64,000 nt of DNA from Cephalotus follicularis. Its lineage: Eukaryota > Streptophyta > Magnoliopsida > Oxalidales > Cephalotaceae. How positions within the stretch are numbered: position 1 is the first letter of the stretch; the number at the start of each line of letters is the position of its first letter. Location: contig BDDD01002288.1 in NCBI GenBank assembly GCA_001972305.1, positions 58,901 through 122,900 on the forward strand, read 5' to 3'. The position numbers and the translations under genes are program-made. Under the pieces are notes generated by a model that was not told where the DNA came from, did no database searches, and worked only from the letters and a program-made list of their open reading frames with translations. Below are positions 31,892-44,295 of this stretch, one piece after another.

Positions 31892-33549
31892 TGTAACGCC
31901 CAAGATTTTCCTTGTATTGTAATTTCACGATGTATTTGTTCTTTTGAAATATGGAATTAATAAAGGATGGATTTTCCGAATTTGATGATGTTTTCCCGAA
32001 CTCTAATGATAAAGGAATTGGAATCAAATTGTGAAGGGAATGTTAAATGTGTGTTTTGGGTAAAAATGGCACAGTTTTAGGGTTAAAGCGCTGACGCCTA
32101 GACTTGGAGCATCGACGCTTAGGCCGTTAAAACGCGCGTTTAAATACAACACGTAAGCGCCTACGCTTGCATGTAACTGTCGACGCTTTATGGCGTGTTC
32201 TGCACATTCATGACAGCAGATTAACGTGTCACAGGGAGGTGTTTTTATTGCCTTTTATCAAGTGTCTTGGCAGACGTTTAAGGTCGTGACCTGCATGCAT
32301 TTTCTTTCCAGACATGTCTGCAACAACAAGGCATGGGGCAGAGGGAGAATCCTTCAGTGCATGGCCTGTGAAGAGGAAGACAATGACACCTGTTGCACCT
32401 GGTCTGCATGGAGGGGAGGAGTTAATATGGTGAGTTTTGACAGAAGAAACAAAAACGTTTGGCATAAAATACCTACTCCTCTCACCCTCCCTTCTGTTAC
32501 AAAGAACCAGAGACTTGATAGAGACTCTGTGAGTGGTAAAAGAGAGCAAGAGAACTTGGGAGAGGAGACAACCACCATTGTTGAGCAAGGAAGCTTGGAG
32601 CTTGCACACCAACTGCTAGGACGAACCAGGGAGCTTCCAAGCCATACCTGGGGACTCAAGTGACTTCATGGAATACTAAAAGAGGCGGACTTTCGGCTTC
32701 TAACTTGAGGCCAGAGGTAGGGGAAGCCATAATTGTAGTTTCATGTTCAATACTTAATGTTTGTTCAGTAATGTTCTTGAATGAAATTCATGGTTTAATG
32801 ATCCGTTTTAGTCACTAAAATGATTCTATCTTGTACTGGGTGTGTCACATGATGTTGTATGACCATTTTCTGTGTTTATTACCTGTTGGAATGCATGTAT
32901 TATGCTTGAGAATGTCACTGGTTAGACATGTCGTGAGGTAGAAGACGACCCCTGTTTTAAACCGTCGACGCCTAAGTAATGACCGTCGACGCTTTGTACT
33001 GTGAACTGCGTTTTATATACTGAAATGCGCTTGAACGTCGACGTTTGAAGGAGTAGATATCGACGACCAGACACTGTAAGCACTGACGCTAAAGGATTAA
33101 ACGGCGACGCTTAAGACACATAAGCGTTGACGCCTGAGGATTAAACACCGACGCTTTAGAGTCCTGTTTGGACGATTTCTACCGTTTTGACACCTAACGA
33201 CCCCGATTTCACTTAGGATGCATTAGAGCATTTTTATGCATCGCATATGTACTGTTTTACTGCATGTTCTTGAATGTTTGAAATTGGTTTATGATTTCTA
33301 AGTTATTACTTTAGAAATGCATATAAAACTGCTATGTTGAGTATGGAAATGTGAAACGAATGTTATTATATTTTCGAACATACTGAGGGAGTAATTTCCC
33401 ACCTACTGAACTATTTCAAAGAATATTTTCTACTGAAAATGCCTATTTTCAAATAAAAGTTTTAATTTTATGGTTTTTGCATGAGCTGTACTTTATGTTA
33501 ATTGCCTTTACCGCTTTAATGTTACGTTTCTCTTAAACGGGGTGTGACA
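31892..33549 (+). repeat. 3' LTR of gypsy 3
   Basis: 1658 bp. It matches the 5' LTR throughout, including palindrome clusters at 32088-32197 and 32960-33165. It carries about 41 bp (within 33411-33458) that the 5' LTR lacks. It ends GGTGTGACA before the TCATG duplication. Confidence 0.93.
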
Positions 33550-33554
33550 TCATG

Positions 33555-35818
33555 CCTGAGAGGTTATAAGAATGAGATCCTTACTCCCTTCTAACAGAAC
33601 ATTCCAAGTCGTAGGTTCACTTTCGTAGGGCAATTGGTGAACCGTAAAGACTTGCTATATTATGCTTGCTCCTAGGTTTAGTGGAGGATGGATTATCTCG
33701 TTACCATTTGGATTTATCCTAAAGCATAATGCGAGGTTCGTGCTACGGAGCATGAGACTGAACAGACCCACCATAGGAATCCTATTTGGAAAGTCATACC
33801 TATGTCAATAGGATTCCTATAGTTTCGGTAGTGTATAGTGTATGGTGACTAGTAGACCATTCATGGAGCTACGTTGTATCGTTAGACCTGAGCGGCTGGC
33901 ATGCATTGTGTTTTAACTGCTTGGCTTTGATTTCTGCCTTCCCCAACACTAGCCACATGCTAGCAAAAGGGTTGCCTTTGGGCTTTGTTGGACATTCATT
34001 GAGATGTATGGGCGAGTTCGCAATAAGGGATCGTCACACCCGTATGCAGGGTGACCGATTCTATATTATTTATGTTCGTTGAGACTCATAAAACCCTGAT
34101 AAGGTATAGCCATACTGGAAACGCGGTTTCCGGGGATGTTGGCCGAAAGTCTCGATGCGCACGTAAATTTATAGTTATCGCGACTTTAACCTAGGTGTGA
34201 CATTATTCCTAACCCTAGGTCGTGGTCGGAGCCAAGTATGACGTATGATACATGACACATATGCCGATGACTGGATAAAGTACTGGATTACTAGATGTCG
34301 ACTTATAGACGTAGTTAATTCTACGGATTCGGGGGGTGATGGGATTCGCACCGGGGCTGTTTTAATAGTCGGGGACTATTGAGATAGTCGTACAAGAACT
34401 CCTGGGATGTTCTGAGAAATTTATAGTCGAACCGGATTCAAACCGGGCTTTTGGGTCCCACTTGATTATTGGAAAAGGCGATGGATGCTACACACATGCT
34501 AGCTTGGCGGAAAATTTAGTTTTAACTAGTATATATTAATTTGGCATTAGTGGTTCATTTATTTATTTAAATTTATCACCGTATTGTCAAATTGATATAT
34601 TAAGAGAAACCACGGTGGGAGTACGTTTTAACATACATTGTGCGAGGTGCACATAATTAAAACTAAGAGAGAAGCATTATGTTGTTTATAATGGAAAGAG
34701 AATAATAAAAGAAAAGGGACACATGGCTTTTAATTAAGTTTTTTTTTCTTTTCTTCTTTGGCTTTCCGAGCACGCCTTGTGCACGCCTGGTACGTGCTAT
34801 GGCGAGAGAGACGCGTTGTATGTCTGGCGACGCGCTCCGGCGGGAGAAATCAACGCTGCTGGTGTCGGTGGCCGGGGAAAGAGGCGGCCTTGCATCCACG
34901 GTAAGCCTCTGTCTCTTATCTACCCATTTTCTCTTCTCTTTCTCTCTGTTTTGCCCGATGCGTTTTTCACGTCACCCATTATTGCGGCCGTCTCTTCCGC
35001 CACCAGTGGTCTTGGTAGGTGGAGCCATGCTTGGCTCTGCCTATTTTGGCCTTAGACTAGGTTTGACCAGCGTTCTTTGGCCGAGTTTCTGCGCACAGAG
35101 TTGACCCTGGCGACTTAGTGCGCCTTGTGCCATGACTCGGCTGTCTGCGCCGATTCACGGAGAGTCTTGTGTTGGGATGTGTTAGTCGTGCTCTGTAGGT
35201 GACGGTTTGTGGCGGTGCGGTGTCGCAGAGATCATGTTTTCGTCGGACGGGTTGACTCGCCACCTTCTATTCCCCACGTTCCAGGCCGAGTCTTGGACAC
35301 CAGTGGCTTTGTCGGGTGTTTGTTGTCCACATATGTTATCACTGGTCAATGACGCGTTGATCGAGTCGCACTGAGTTCAAACTCTTTGAGTCATCGCCAC
35401 TGTTCGCCACCGTCCGAGGCGCTTCTCACCTTGTCTCCACTGGAAATGGGTCAAACGGATTTTTTGGAGTCCGTTGGTGTCTTGGTTGAAGTTTCCGTGG
35501 ACTGGCTGGAAACCGGCAGTTAGGTCGGTAACCGGCAGTTGCTTCGACAAGCGTGTAGCAGCAAAGTGATGGATCCGCCAACGTTGGTATGGTTTCCTTT
35601 TAAATGTTTCCACTGTGTTTATATATATGAAAAGTGGATGTATGCTTCTTTACGTTAGTTCGTTTGAATATTAAACGGAGATCCTAGGCGCATAGATTTT
35701 GGTAGTAAGATGTAATTGTGAACCTTGACTTGCAGTCTTGGTGTTTTTGAAAAATTAAAATTATACACACTTGCATCCTAGACCCAAATTCGACTGGGAC
35801 CCTTCCCGGGTTCCAACA
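33555..35818 (+). repeat. 3' LTR of copia 2, second segment
   Basis: Continues the LTR interrupted at 25605 and matches 17913-20171, ending CGGGTTCCAACA. Differences from the 5' LTR are mainly transitions. The sequence after it (TCCTCATCATC) belongs to the SIRE-like gag. Confidence 0.92.
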
Positions 35819-36495
35819 TCCTCATCATCATCTTTCTTTTGCATCGAAAGCTCATGGGTCATTAGTGACCCTAGAAGATCCTCTAGTTGAAGGATGTTGA
35901 GTTTCTTTTCTTCTTCAATGGCGGTGACTTTCGGCATCCAAGACTTTGGGAAGCACCTAAGAATTTTTCTCACCATTTCATTGTTAGAATAAGTTTTATC
36001 CAAAGCTTGCAATGCATTAATAATATTTGTAAATCTAGAAAACGTAGATTTTTTATCTTCGTTCTCATTCACAGTGAACATTTCATAATCATGGACTAAC
36101 ATGCTAATCTTAGCTTCTTTGACTTGATTTGTCCCTTCATAGGTGACCTCAAGTCCATCCCACATTTCTTTGGCGGAAATGCAAGACGAAATCCTATTGA
36201 AGTCATTTGAGTTTGAGTTTATAGCACAAATGATAATGTGTTTAGCTTTAGCATTTATTTGAACTCTTCTTCTATCATTATCATCATAAGTATTCCTAGG
36301 TTTAGGAATAACATCCCCGTTTTCAAGTGTGACGGTAGGAAGATTTGGACCATCAACTATAAGGTCCCACAAGTTATAATCGAGGGATTGAATAAAGATA
36401 GTCATCTTAGCCTTCCAATGGCAATAGTTATTGCCATCGAAGAAAGGGGGTTTTGAGATATTTTAGCTCACTCCTATGTTCATGTTCGTTGTCAT
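35819..36495 (-). pseudogene. gag: SIRE-like copia gag N-terminal part
   Basis: On the minus strand an ATG at 36495 starts MTTNMNIG; after an in-frame TAA it continues ISKPPFFDGNNYCHWKAKM. Then follow MTIFIQSLDYNLWDLIVDGP, RRRVQINAKAKHIIICAI, KEMWDGLEVTYEGTNQVK and KSWMPKVTAIEEEKKLN, up to LSMQKKDDDE at the insertion of copia 2. This is the UBN2-type gag found in copia elements with a SIRE-like layout. Joining 35819 to 17620 keeps one frame through the acidic-lysine stretch, which supports the nested insertion. Confidence 0.9.
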
Positions 36496-36540
36496 CCAAG
36501 ATCGTTAAAGCCTCTAGCACTTAAGAATTATAAGCTTACC

Positions 36541-36552
36541 ACTCTGATACCA
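36541..36552 (-). other. Primer-binding site of the SIRE-like copia
   Basis: The minus strand reads TGGTATCAGAGT, one base from the initiator tRNA-Met complement, between gag and the LTR. Confidence 0.88.
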
Positions 36553-37650
36553 ATTAAATAAACTACAAGGGGGGGGGGGGTGAATTGTAGTTCCTAAAAT
36601 TTAATTAACTTTTTCGTAAATTCATGTCAAAACAATGAACACAAAATATATATGCAATCAAAAGCAAATAGATAAAATAATTAAAGAGAGAAAGTTAGAG
36701 AGTTGACAACATGGTTTTAGAGTGGTTCGACTTAACTCTTGCTCCACTTTTCCCAAGGATCTCCTTGAGTTTCCACTAGTTCTCCGAATAAATTTGCAAG
36801 CGCTATTCGGTGCACCTTTTCACTTGTTTGTGATTGACGGTGCACCTTTTCACTTGTTTGTGATTGACCTCAATCACCTACAATTTTTGGGTTCACTCCC
36901 CTATTACAATCAAGGTGTATAATGAAGTATTTGTGTTTGATTTTAACCTCTCAAAGGTTGGATTTTACAGGATAATATCTCTCAAATAAATAAGAATAAC
37001 AACAGGCTAAAAGCACACAAAGTTCTTCTCTTTGTTCTTCTTGTTCTCTTTATGTATATAGCTATTTTTGACTTGAATGATCCGTTTGTAGTGTCTTGGG
37101 GCTTGTTGCTTCAAAGACGGCGCATTAAAAATCTGCCAGAAATTGTCTCCAATGCGCAAAGCGTCGACAGTGTTCTTCAAAGCGTCGGCCCTTATATGAC
37201 CATTGGAAGTTTGAATTTGAATCTGTGCTCTAAGGGCTGGCGGTCTTGAATTTTGGGGTCGACGGTTGTCCTCAAAGCGCTGATGGTTTGTGTTGAGCGT
37301 CGACGCTTTGGGAAATTTTGATTGGCCCAAAAGTCCCTATTTTTAACCGCTGATGTAGCCCTCTTAAGCGCTGGCGCTTAGCCTCAAAGCACTGACGCTT
37401 TCCTCAGAGCGTCAACGGTTGGACAATTTCTTCATTGCTCATAATGCTCCAACTGTTGGCGCTTTGTTCCCAGCTTTCGACAGTTGTCCTTAAGTGCTGA
37501 CGTTTACATTTAAGGCGTCGACGCTTTAACCTGTAATTCCAGTTTTTCGGTTTGTTTTGCGACATTCTTTCTTTTCTTGAACATAAAGAAACTTTGTTAA
37601 AATACAAATATGTTATCATCAAAACTAGGATTAAGACATAAATGTCAACA
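36553..37650 (-). repeat. 5' LTR of the SIRE-like copia with palindrome cluster E
   Basis: Read on the minus strand it starts TGTTGACATTTATGTC at 37650, with GTTTTGATGATAAC soon after, as in Sirevirus LTRs. It ends near 36553 after a C run (12 G on the plus strand at about 36571-36582); the exact end is uncertain because no clear CA precedes the primer site. Cluster E (37150-37530) has many GCGTCGACGCTTT-type copies, including AAAGCGTCGACGCCTT paired with ACGTCAGCACTT, with decayed forms such as GCGCTGATGG. The matching 3' LTR is missing from the left side. Confidence 0.85.
36809..36868. repeat. 30-bp tandem duplication in the SIRE-like LTR
   Basis: Two identical adjacent copies of a 30-bp segment beginning GGTGCACCTTTTCACTTG. 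It is local and probably arose by replication slippage. Confidence 0.85.
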
Positions 37651-38458
37651 AGATCTATAGAGATAGATCTAGTAGGATGCTCGGGCTTTCTTAAAGCCAG
37701 TACATCAGCAAAGTGCTGAAACATTTCAGTATGGAGAATTCCAAACGGGGCTTATTGCCAATAGGCAACGGAATTCAACTTTCAAAGAAGATATCACCAC
37801 AGACATCTGAGGAAAGGATAGTCATGAGTCGAATGCCCTATGCTTCAGCTGTGGGATCGATCACGTATGTCGTGCTGTGTACTAGGCTTGATGTCGCACA
37901 TGCCTTGGGAATGGCAAGTCGATTTCAGTCCAATCCTGATATGAAACACTGGGAAGTAGTCAAGGGGATCCTTAAGTACCTTGGGAGGACTCAGGATGCT
38001 TTTTTGATTTACGGCAGAGATAGTGAATTGAAATTGGAGGGATACACTGACTCCAATTTCAATAGTGATCCGGATGATCACAAATCAGTGTCGGGATATG
38101 TCTATATCCTGAATGGTGGTGCTGTGAGTTGGAGAAGCTCAAAACAGGAAACTATGACAGACTCCACAACAGAAGCAAAGTATATAGCAGCCTCAGATGC
38201 TGCAAAGGAAGGTGTTTGGATGCCTAAGTTCATAGCTGAACTTGGAGTGGTTCCAACCATTAGTCGTCCTGTAGTTCTCTGCTGTGACAATAATGGGGCT
38301 GTTGCACAAACCAAGGAGCCTAGGTCTCACCAACGGTTCAAGCATATCCAGCGGCGTTATAACTTGATTCGTGAGATCATTGACAGAGGAGACATATTAT
38401 TAGAGAGCGTTGCCTCAGAGTCAAAATTTAGCAGACCCGCTTACTAAAGCTCTTAGTA
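37651..38458 (+). pseudogene. pol: Copia 3 reverse transcriptase end and RNase H
   Basis: Begins at the SIRE-like LTR junction in mid-domain (SRMLGLS-like, then YISKVLKHFSMENSKRG). A 245-residue frame gives MPYASAVGSITYVVLCTRLD, ASRFQSNPDMKHWEVVKGIL and LEGYTDSNFNSDPDDHKSVSG, then SSKQETMTDSTTEAKYIAAS, CDNNGAVAQT and RRYNLIREIIDRGDILLE. A frameshift near 38425 separates NLADPLTKAL. The lineage is the one of copia 2 by sequence and by LTR. It has fewer stops than copia 2. The 5' part of the element is not in the window. Confidence 0.9.
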
Positions 38459-38535
38459 GTAATGTATTTGAGCATCATCGAAGTGCGATGGGCTTGAACT
38501 ATAGGGCTTCGTGGCTTGAGGGCCAAGTGGGAGAT

Positions 38536-40193
38536 TGTTAGATAGAGTGTGACCCATCAAGCCAGTAGGTGGTTCGATGTACTTGTACTCTTCTCAAATA
38601 TACAGTCTTGTTCTATTCATGTTACATTGTGCAATTTGTATTTTATTATTGGCATAACTGTATATGTTTTATCACATAATCGAAGCATGAAACTGCTTAC
38701 ATATATGGTGCCCTGTCACATCAAGGCGTTGGTTGTCGAGACAAGGGTTATGAGAGCGTTTTCCTTACTCCCACTGACTAAACTCTTCCAAGTCATAGGT
38801 TCACTTATTTTGGGCATTCGTGAACTGGACAGACTTGCCGTATTGTGCTTGCTATCGCGAATGGGAGGGTGGAGTATCTCATTGCCACTTGGATTGAATC
38901 CTAAAGCTAATGCGGGGTGCGTGCTGGGAGCATGTACACTGTACTTGACCCACCATGGGAATTCTATTTGGATGGTCACATATCCCGTGTCAGTAGATTT
39001 TCTCAGCTGAGACAGTAGTGTATTGAGTCTACGAGTCTAGCAAGTTCTGAATGGACTTGTCTGATCCTTAGACCTAAGCGGCTACTGTGCATTGCATAGA
39101 AACTGTCTGACTTTGATTTCTGCCCTACCCAGTTCTTTCGCAGGATTGGAAAATAGGCAGCTTTTGGGTCTTGCAGGATTTATGTGAATGTAAGTTAGTG
39201 CGCAACAAGGAATCGTCACACCTGATGTGAGGGTGATTGCCACTATAGTATCTGTATTCATTCTTGACTTTGAAATACCTGGCCAGGTTATGGCGAGCTG
39301 GAACCTAGGGTTTCCGGAAAGGCTTGTTGATAGTCATGATAGTAAAATACGGATTTATAGATACCGAAATTTCTAGGGTTGGCACGTATCCTTACCCTAG
39401 GCCGTGATCAGAGCCAAGTATGACGAGCGATTATAGTACACGGTAAATATCGTCAGGATAAAGTATTGGATGTATTGGAAACGGGCTTAATTGTGGAAAT
39501 TAATCAAGGGATTAATTTACACACCTGGAATGTGATAGTCGCATGTTCAGGGTCTTAAAACTAGTCAAGGACCATTTATGGTAAGTTTACCTAAGAGCAA
39601 GACGTCTTAGTAACACACCATCGTTACCGATTAATTCCAGACTTTCGGATCCCGCCTCATGAGTATATGTATTAGATACATATATTGTATTGTTTTATAA
39701 CGTGTGATAGCACATGTTATTTCGTGGTGTATTAGTTATGTTATGTGACTAATTAGTTGACATAAATACTAATATGTTTTTGGTATTAATTAATAATTAG
39801 ATTATTAATTCTCTTGTTAAGTAATAAATAATAATTGGATTATTATTTATCCATCTAACTCTCTCCTCATTCGTTGCAGCATGGATACCAACGTATTGGT
39901 TGTTAGACTTCCAATATGGCAGGTGGCAACTAAATAAATAAATATAACACATATATAAAACATCCGTCTCTTATCCATTCCATATGTCATGGTGACAAAA
40001 TGGAAAAAGCGGGATTTGCATTCAAATTTAAATGATATCCTGATAACAACTTTGGCTATTGTTATCTTTCTACTATTGTGGAGAGAACTATGGGGATAAG
40101 GAGAGGGAAGTTAATAAAACATGAGAGAGAGAGAGAGAGAGAGAGAGGTGAACTAGAGGACATCTTCTACAAAGAGTGTAAGTCTGGTGTTTT
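38536..40193 (+). repeat. 3' LTR of copia 3, cut by a gypsy insertion
   Basis: Starts TGTTAGATAGAGTGTGACCC after the purine tract AAGTGGGAGAT (38525-38535). It aligns in blocks with the copia 2 LTR, for example TTCCAAGTCATAGGTTCACTT, the ACCCACCAT...GGAATTC block and GAGCCAAGTATGACG. It is truncated at 40193, where the minus gypsy LTR begins; the rest is not found. A (GA)n microsatellite lies at 40123-40147. Confidence 0.88.
40123..40147. repeat. (GA)n microsatellite
   Basis: Twelve or so GA units in the copia 3 LTR. Confidence 0.95.
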
Positions 40194-41489
40194 TGTCACA
40201 CCCCGCTTTCGATAAACACACATAAAAGTGGTAAAGACAATTAACATTAAGATTCAGCTTATGCAAATACCATAAAATTTAAACTTTTCAAACAAGATAT
40301 CAATTGCGGAAGCATTAAAACTCATAAGTTGAAAAAACATGTAACGTGCATCCCATACTGCACGTTACCAAATACATGTCTGTCATAGTTAAAAACCCAC
40401 AAAATGAAGCATGATCCAAAACACATTATCCAGTATCATCATAAGTCAATTAACCGGAAAATACAGTGCACAACACCCAAGGGAACATAACCCCTAGTAA
40501 AAACATTATTAAAACTTCTACTCCATCCATGCTGACTCCCAAGCCAACCCACTGCATCAATCTGTAAAGTAGGGGGTTAGCCTTTGTCCTCACTCGGATA
40601 AGTCATAAGAGTAATTGGGATCAACATTAAATGCATGACATGAATTGTATGCGTAGATGGTGCAGTGCAGTAAAAACACTAGTTTATATAAATATGAAAA
40701 TATATATAAGTTTGACGGTACAGTAAAATATTAGTAGGGACATATATATGAAAATGTATGTATGTAATCACAGTACAGTAGTAACCCGGCCAGGGCTACA
40801 TCAACAGGCACAGTAGTGTCCGAATAGGACTAGTAAACAGTACAGTATGTCCACAAAGGGACCACAAACAAGCAGTCAGTATGTAGAACGCCGCCAACTC
40901 CTGGCCCCACGTTGGACTCCCACTTCACTCTCGTCTCCGGACAACCAAGCAAGTCAACAGTACAGTACAGTGAGTTACCCAACCAACTCCTGGCCCCTAG
41001 GTCAACCCTGCCACTAGTCAACACTGGCAGTCCCCGCCACGCCACTAGTACGGCTCAAGCACAAACACAGTAAATTCACAAAGCATGTACAGTGAATAGT
41101 CACAGTAAAAAGTGCAGTAAACAGTACAGTAATGATCGTTAGATCAATAACAGGCAGTTCAATCCAAAACATTTTCAAAAGTCATAAACATTTGGAATAT
41201 GTATTTCCAACAGATAGAAAATACTTTAAACTGTTCAGTAGTGGAAATTACTTTCCCAGCATGTTCGAAAATATGTTATTATCCAATATATATTTTCGTA
41301 CTCAAAATAATGAATTCCGAATTCATATATGCATTCCTAATCTCATAACTTAGAAATCATAATCAATTTATAGGCAGTCAATAAATAGGCAGCAACAGTA
41401 CATATGCAATGCATACAAAAGCTCAGATGTATCCTAAGCGAAATCAGGATCACCGGGCCTCGAAATCGTAAAAACTGTCCAAACAGGAC

Positions 41490-41700
41490 CCTAAAGTGTC
41501 GACGTCTTTCCCTTGGGAGTCGACGCTTATGTCCTCTAAGCGTCGACGCTCGATCCTCGGCGTCAGCGCTTTATGTACCTTAGGCGTCGATGTCTTCTCC
41601 CATAGGCATCGACGTTTAAAATGCATCCAGTAAATAAAATGCAGTTCACAGTACAAAGCGTCGACATTTTCCAAAGCCATCGACATTTTGAAGCATCAGT
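41490..41700. repeat. Palindrome cluster F2
   Basis: On the plus strand: AGTGTCGACGTCTTT, AGTCGACGCTTA, AAGCGTCGACGCTC, GGCGTCGATGTC, AAAGCGTCGACATT and related forms. Spacing varies from 20 to 40 bp. It is the downstream cluster of this LTR. Confidence 0.8.
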
Positions 41701-42457
41701 CGTCTTCTTCCTCATGATGTGACCAAGCAGTAACATTTCCACAACAATAACATGCAATCCAACATGTATAAGGCCAAGAAAACCATCATGCAATATCATA
41801 TTACACATCCAGTACAACATGGCATAATTTCAGTGACCAAAAATAGTTCAATAGGCCACGCAATCCATGCATAAACATCACTAAACTAACACCAATATTG
41901 AACACAAAATACAAGTATGGCTTCCCCAACCTCTGGCTTCAAGTTAGAAGCTGAAAGTCCACCTCTTTTAGTATCCAATCAGTCACTTTGAGTCCTCAGG
42001 TTCAGCCTGAAGGTTCCGTGGTTCGTCCCAATAGTCGCTATCCAAGCTCCAAGCTTCCTTTGCTCAACAATGGTGGTTGGGCTTCCTCTCTCTAATTTTT
42101 CTGCTCTCCTTTGTCACTCACAGTGTCTCTAACTCTCTGGCTTTCAGTAATAGATGAGAGTGAGGTGAGATAGCTGACTTTATGCCATTTCTCGTTTTGT
42201 TTCACTTGCATTCACCCACCATTTCCTTCCTCCCTCTTTCTTGTGTAACATGGTGCAACATGTGTCAATATCTTCGTCTTCCCAGTCCATGCATGTTCAC
42301 ATGTCCCTTCCCTTCAATCCCTTTTTAGTCCTAGCAAGTTGGATGCCACATTGCATGCATAACACGTCCCTAAAGTGCCTACCAAGACGCCTGATCAGTG
42401 GCAACAACATGCCACCATGCGACACGTCTATCTGTTGTTTGTCCATATCAGGGCCAC

Positions 42458-42615
42458 GACGTAAAGCGTCGGCGTTTACATGTAGATGTCGACGCTTATA
42501 GCGTTTTGCCTAAAGAGCGTCGACATTATTAACAGGCATCGATGTGCATGTGCATGGTTCATATGTGCATCATTGCTATATAGGCGTCGACGCTTTCCAA
42601 AAGCCGTAAACGCTT
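42458..42615. repeat. Palindrome cluster F1
   Basis: Forms AAAGCGTCGGCGTTT, ATGTCGACGCTTA, GAGCGTCGACATT, GGCATCGATGTG and AGGCGTCGACGCTTT. It is the upstream cluster on the minus strand, 190-345 bp from the LTR start. Confidence 0.8.
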
Positions 42616-42849
42616 TCAACCCAAAACTGTGCCATTTGATTTAAAATGCACCCTTTTAACATTTCGTTAACATTCCTACTACAAACATCATTAGAGTTTG
42701 GAAAACATCATCAAAGTCTGGAATTCATTATTCTCATTAATTCCATGATAAGGTTACATCGGAAATCAAATTATTACAATTCATGAAATTCCCGAGCGTT
42801 ACATCCACCCCTCCTTCAAGGAATTTCATCCTCGAAATTAAAAACTGTA

Positions 42850-44260
42850 CTAGAACAAGTGCGGGTAACGCTCTCGGATATCCTCCTCACATTTCCAAGT
42901 GGCCTCATCCGGTCGGTGGAACTGCCATTGAACCTTGACCATGGAGATGGTTCGGTTCCTCAAAGGCTGCGTCTTCCTATCTAGAATCCGCACAAGCGAC
43001 TCCTCACAAGATAAGACATCTCGTACAGGAACAGCATCATAATCCAGGGCATGTGGCCGGTCCAGGATATATCTCTTCAGCATAGACACATGAAAGACGT
43101 CGTGTACGTTTGATAGTGTAGGAGGTAAGGCAAGCTGGTAGGCTACCTCCCCAACTCTCTCCAAAATCTCAAAAGGGCCAATATAGCGAAGTGCTAACTT
43201 GCCCTTCTTCCCAAACCTTTGTACGCCCTTCCATGGTGAAACTTTTAAGAGCACATGATCACCAACACTGAAGGTCAAAGGCCTCCTCTTGACACTGTCC
43301 ACATAGCTCTTGTATCGGCTTTGAGCAACAAGCAGCTTCTCTTTGATCACCTTGATCTTTTCCAAAGTCTCCTCCACCAAATCAGTCCCGAGTAAAGGTC
43401 GCTCCTCAACCTTATCCCAACAAACAGGAGATCTGCACTTCCTCCCATACAGTGCTTCAAATGGTGCCATGCCGATACTGGAATGATAGCTGTTATTATA
43501 AGCAAACTCTATCAAAGGAATGTGATCCTCCCATGTACCAGCAAAGTCGATAACACAAGCCCGGAGCATATCCTCCAAGGTCTAGATGGTACGCTCAGAC
43601 TGCCCATCTGTCTGAGGGTGAAAGGCAGTACTCAGGTTCAGCTTCGTCCCGAAAGCTATTTGAAATCTCTTCCATAAGTTGGAAGTAAAGATAGCATCTC
43701 TGTCACAAACAATACTCACGGGAACACCATGTTGTCTTACAATCTCCTTAACATACAAACGAGCCAACTTGCTCGCTGAGTCCGTGACATGAGTGGGTAG
43801 AAAATGAGCTGACTTCATGAGTCTATCCACGATAACTCACACTGCATTGTGACGATGCCTAGTTAGTGGAAATCCTGAAACAAAATCCATAATTATGTGT
43901 TCCCACTTCCACTCTGCCACTGGCAATGGCTGCAATAACCCTGTCGGCCTCTAGTGCTCAGCCTTAACTTTTTGGCAAGTCAAACACCTTGCTACATACT
44001 TGGTGATTTCTCGTTTCATGGCAGGCCACCAGAAATCCCTCTTCATGTCCTGGTACATTTTTGTGCTACCAGGGTGAATGCTGTACTGAGATTTATGAGC
44101 CCCATAAAGCAACTCGCTCTTCAACTCATTATCATTCGGAAGGCACACCCGCCCCCGAAATCTCAAAACACCATTAGCATGTATCCGACAATCAGACTCC
44201 GAATCCAGATCCTCTCGAATCTACTACAACTCAGGATCACATGACTGTGCATCTTTCATA
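42850..44260 (-). pseudogene. pol: Minus gypsy integrase with chromodomain-like tail
   Basis: In order on the minus strand: zinc region ending RCLTCQKVKAEH (about 43951), DRLMKSAHFLPTHVTD, VCDRDAIFTSNLWKRF, FHPQTDGQSERTI, EDMLRACVIDFAGTWEDHIP, RYIGPFEILERVGEVAYQLA and the tail RILDRKTQPLRNRTISMV, ATWKCEEDIRERYPHLF. Catalytic D,D,E positions are present. Stops near 43579 and 43852 (TAG for CAG, TGA for TGG) and near 43948 break it. The protein is very close to gypsy 3. Confidence 0.92.
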
Positions 44261-44295
44261 TGATCTAGTAGCGCTAGTCGTGCTTGTAACATCTT

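Larger units (their letters stand above)
25606..33549 (+). mobile_element. Gypsy 3: nearly complete Tekay-like chromovirus, 7.9 kb
   Basis: Complete structure: LTR 25606-27222, primer site, gag-protease, reverse transcriptase, RNase H, integrase with chromodomain-like tail, purine tract and LTR 31892-33549. TCATG is present on both sides (25601-25605 and 33550-33554). The insertion lies in the 3' LTR of copia 2; joining the flanks restores the CTCATGCCTGAGAGG seen in the 5' LTR at about 17911. One frameshift and about ten stop codons inactivate it. The two LTRs differ by roughly 4 percent in the first 240 bp by hand count, plus one 41-bp length difference near 33411-33458. Confidence 0.95.
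40194..42803 (-). repeat. 3' LTR of the minus-strand gypsy related to gypsy 3
   Basis: On the minus strand it starts TGTAACGCTCGGGAATTTC at 42803 after the purine tract GGAGGGGTGGA, and ends GGGGTGTGACA at 40194. Blocks such as AGCTTCTAACTTGAAGCCAGAGG match gypsy 3's LTR, so it is a longer (2.6 kb) relative. Palindrome clusters lie at 42458-42615 (near the LTR start) and 41490-41700 (downstream). A TATA-like GGCATAAAGTC at about 42177-42187 lies between them. Noncoding. Confidence 0.88.
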
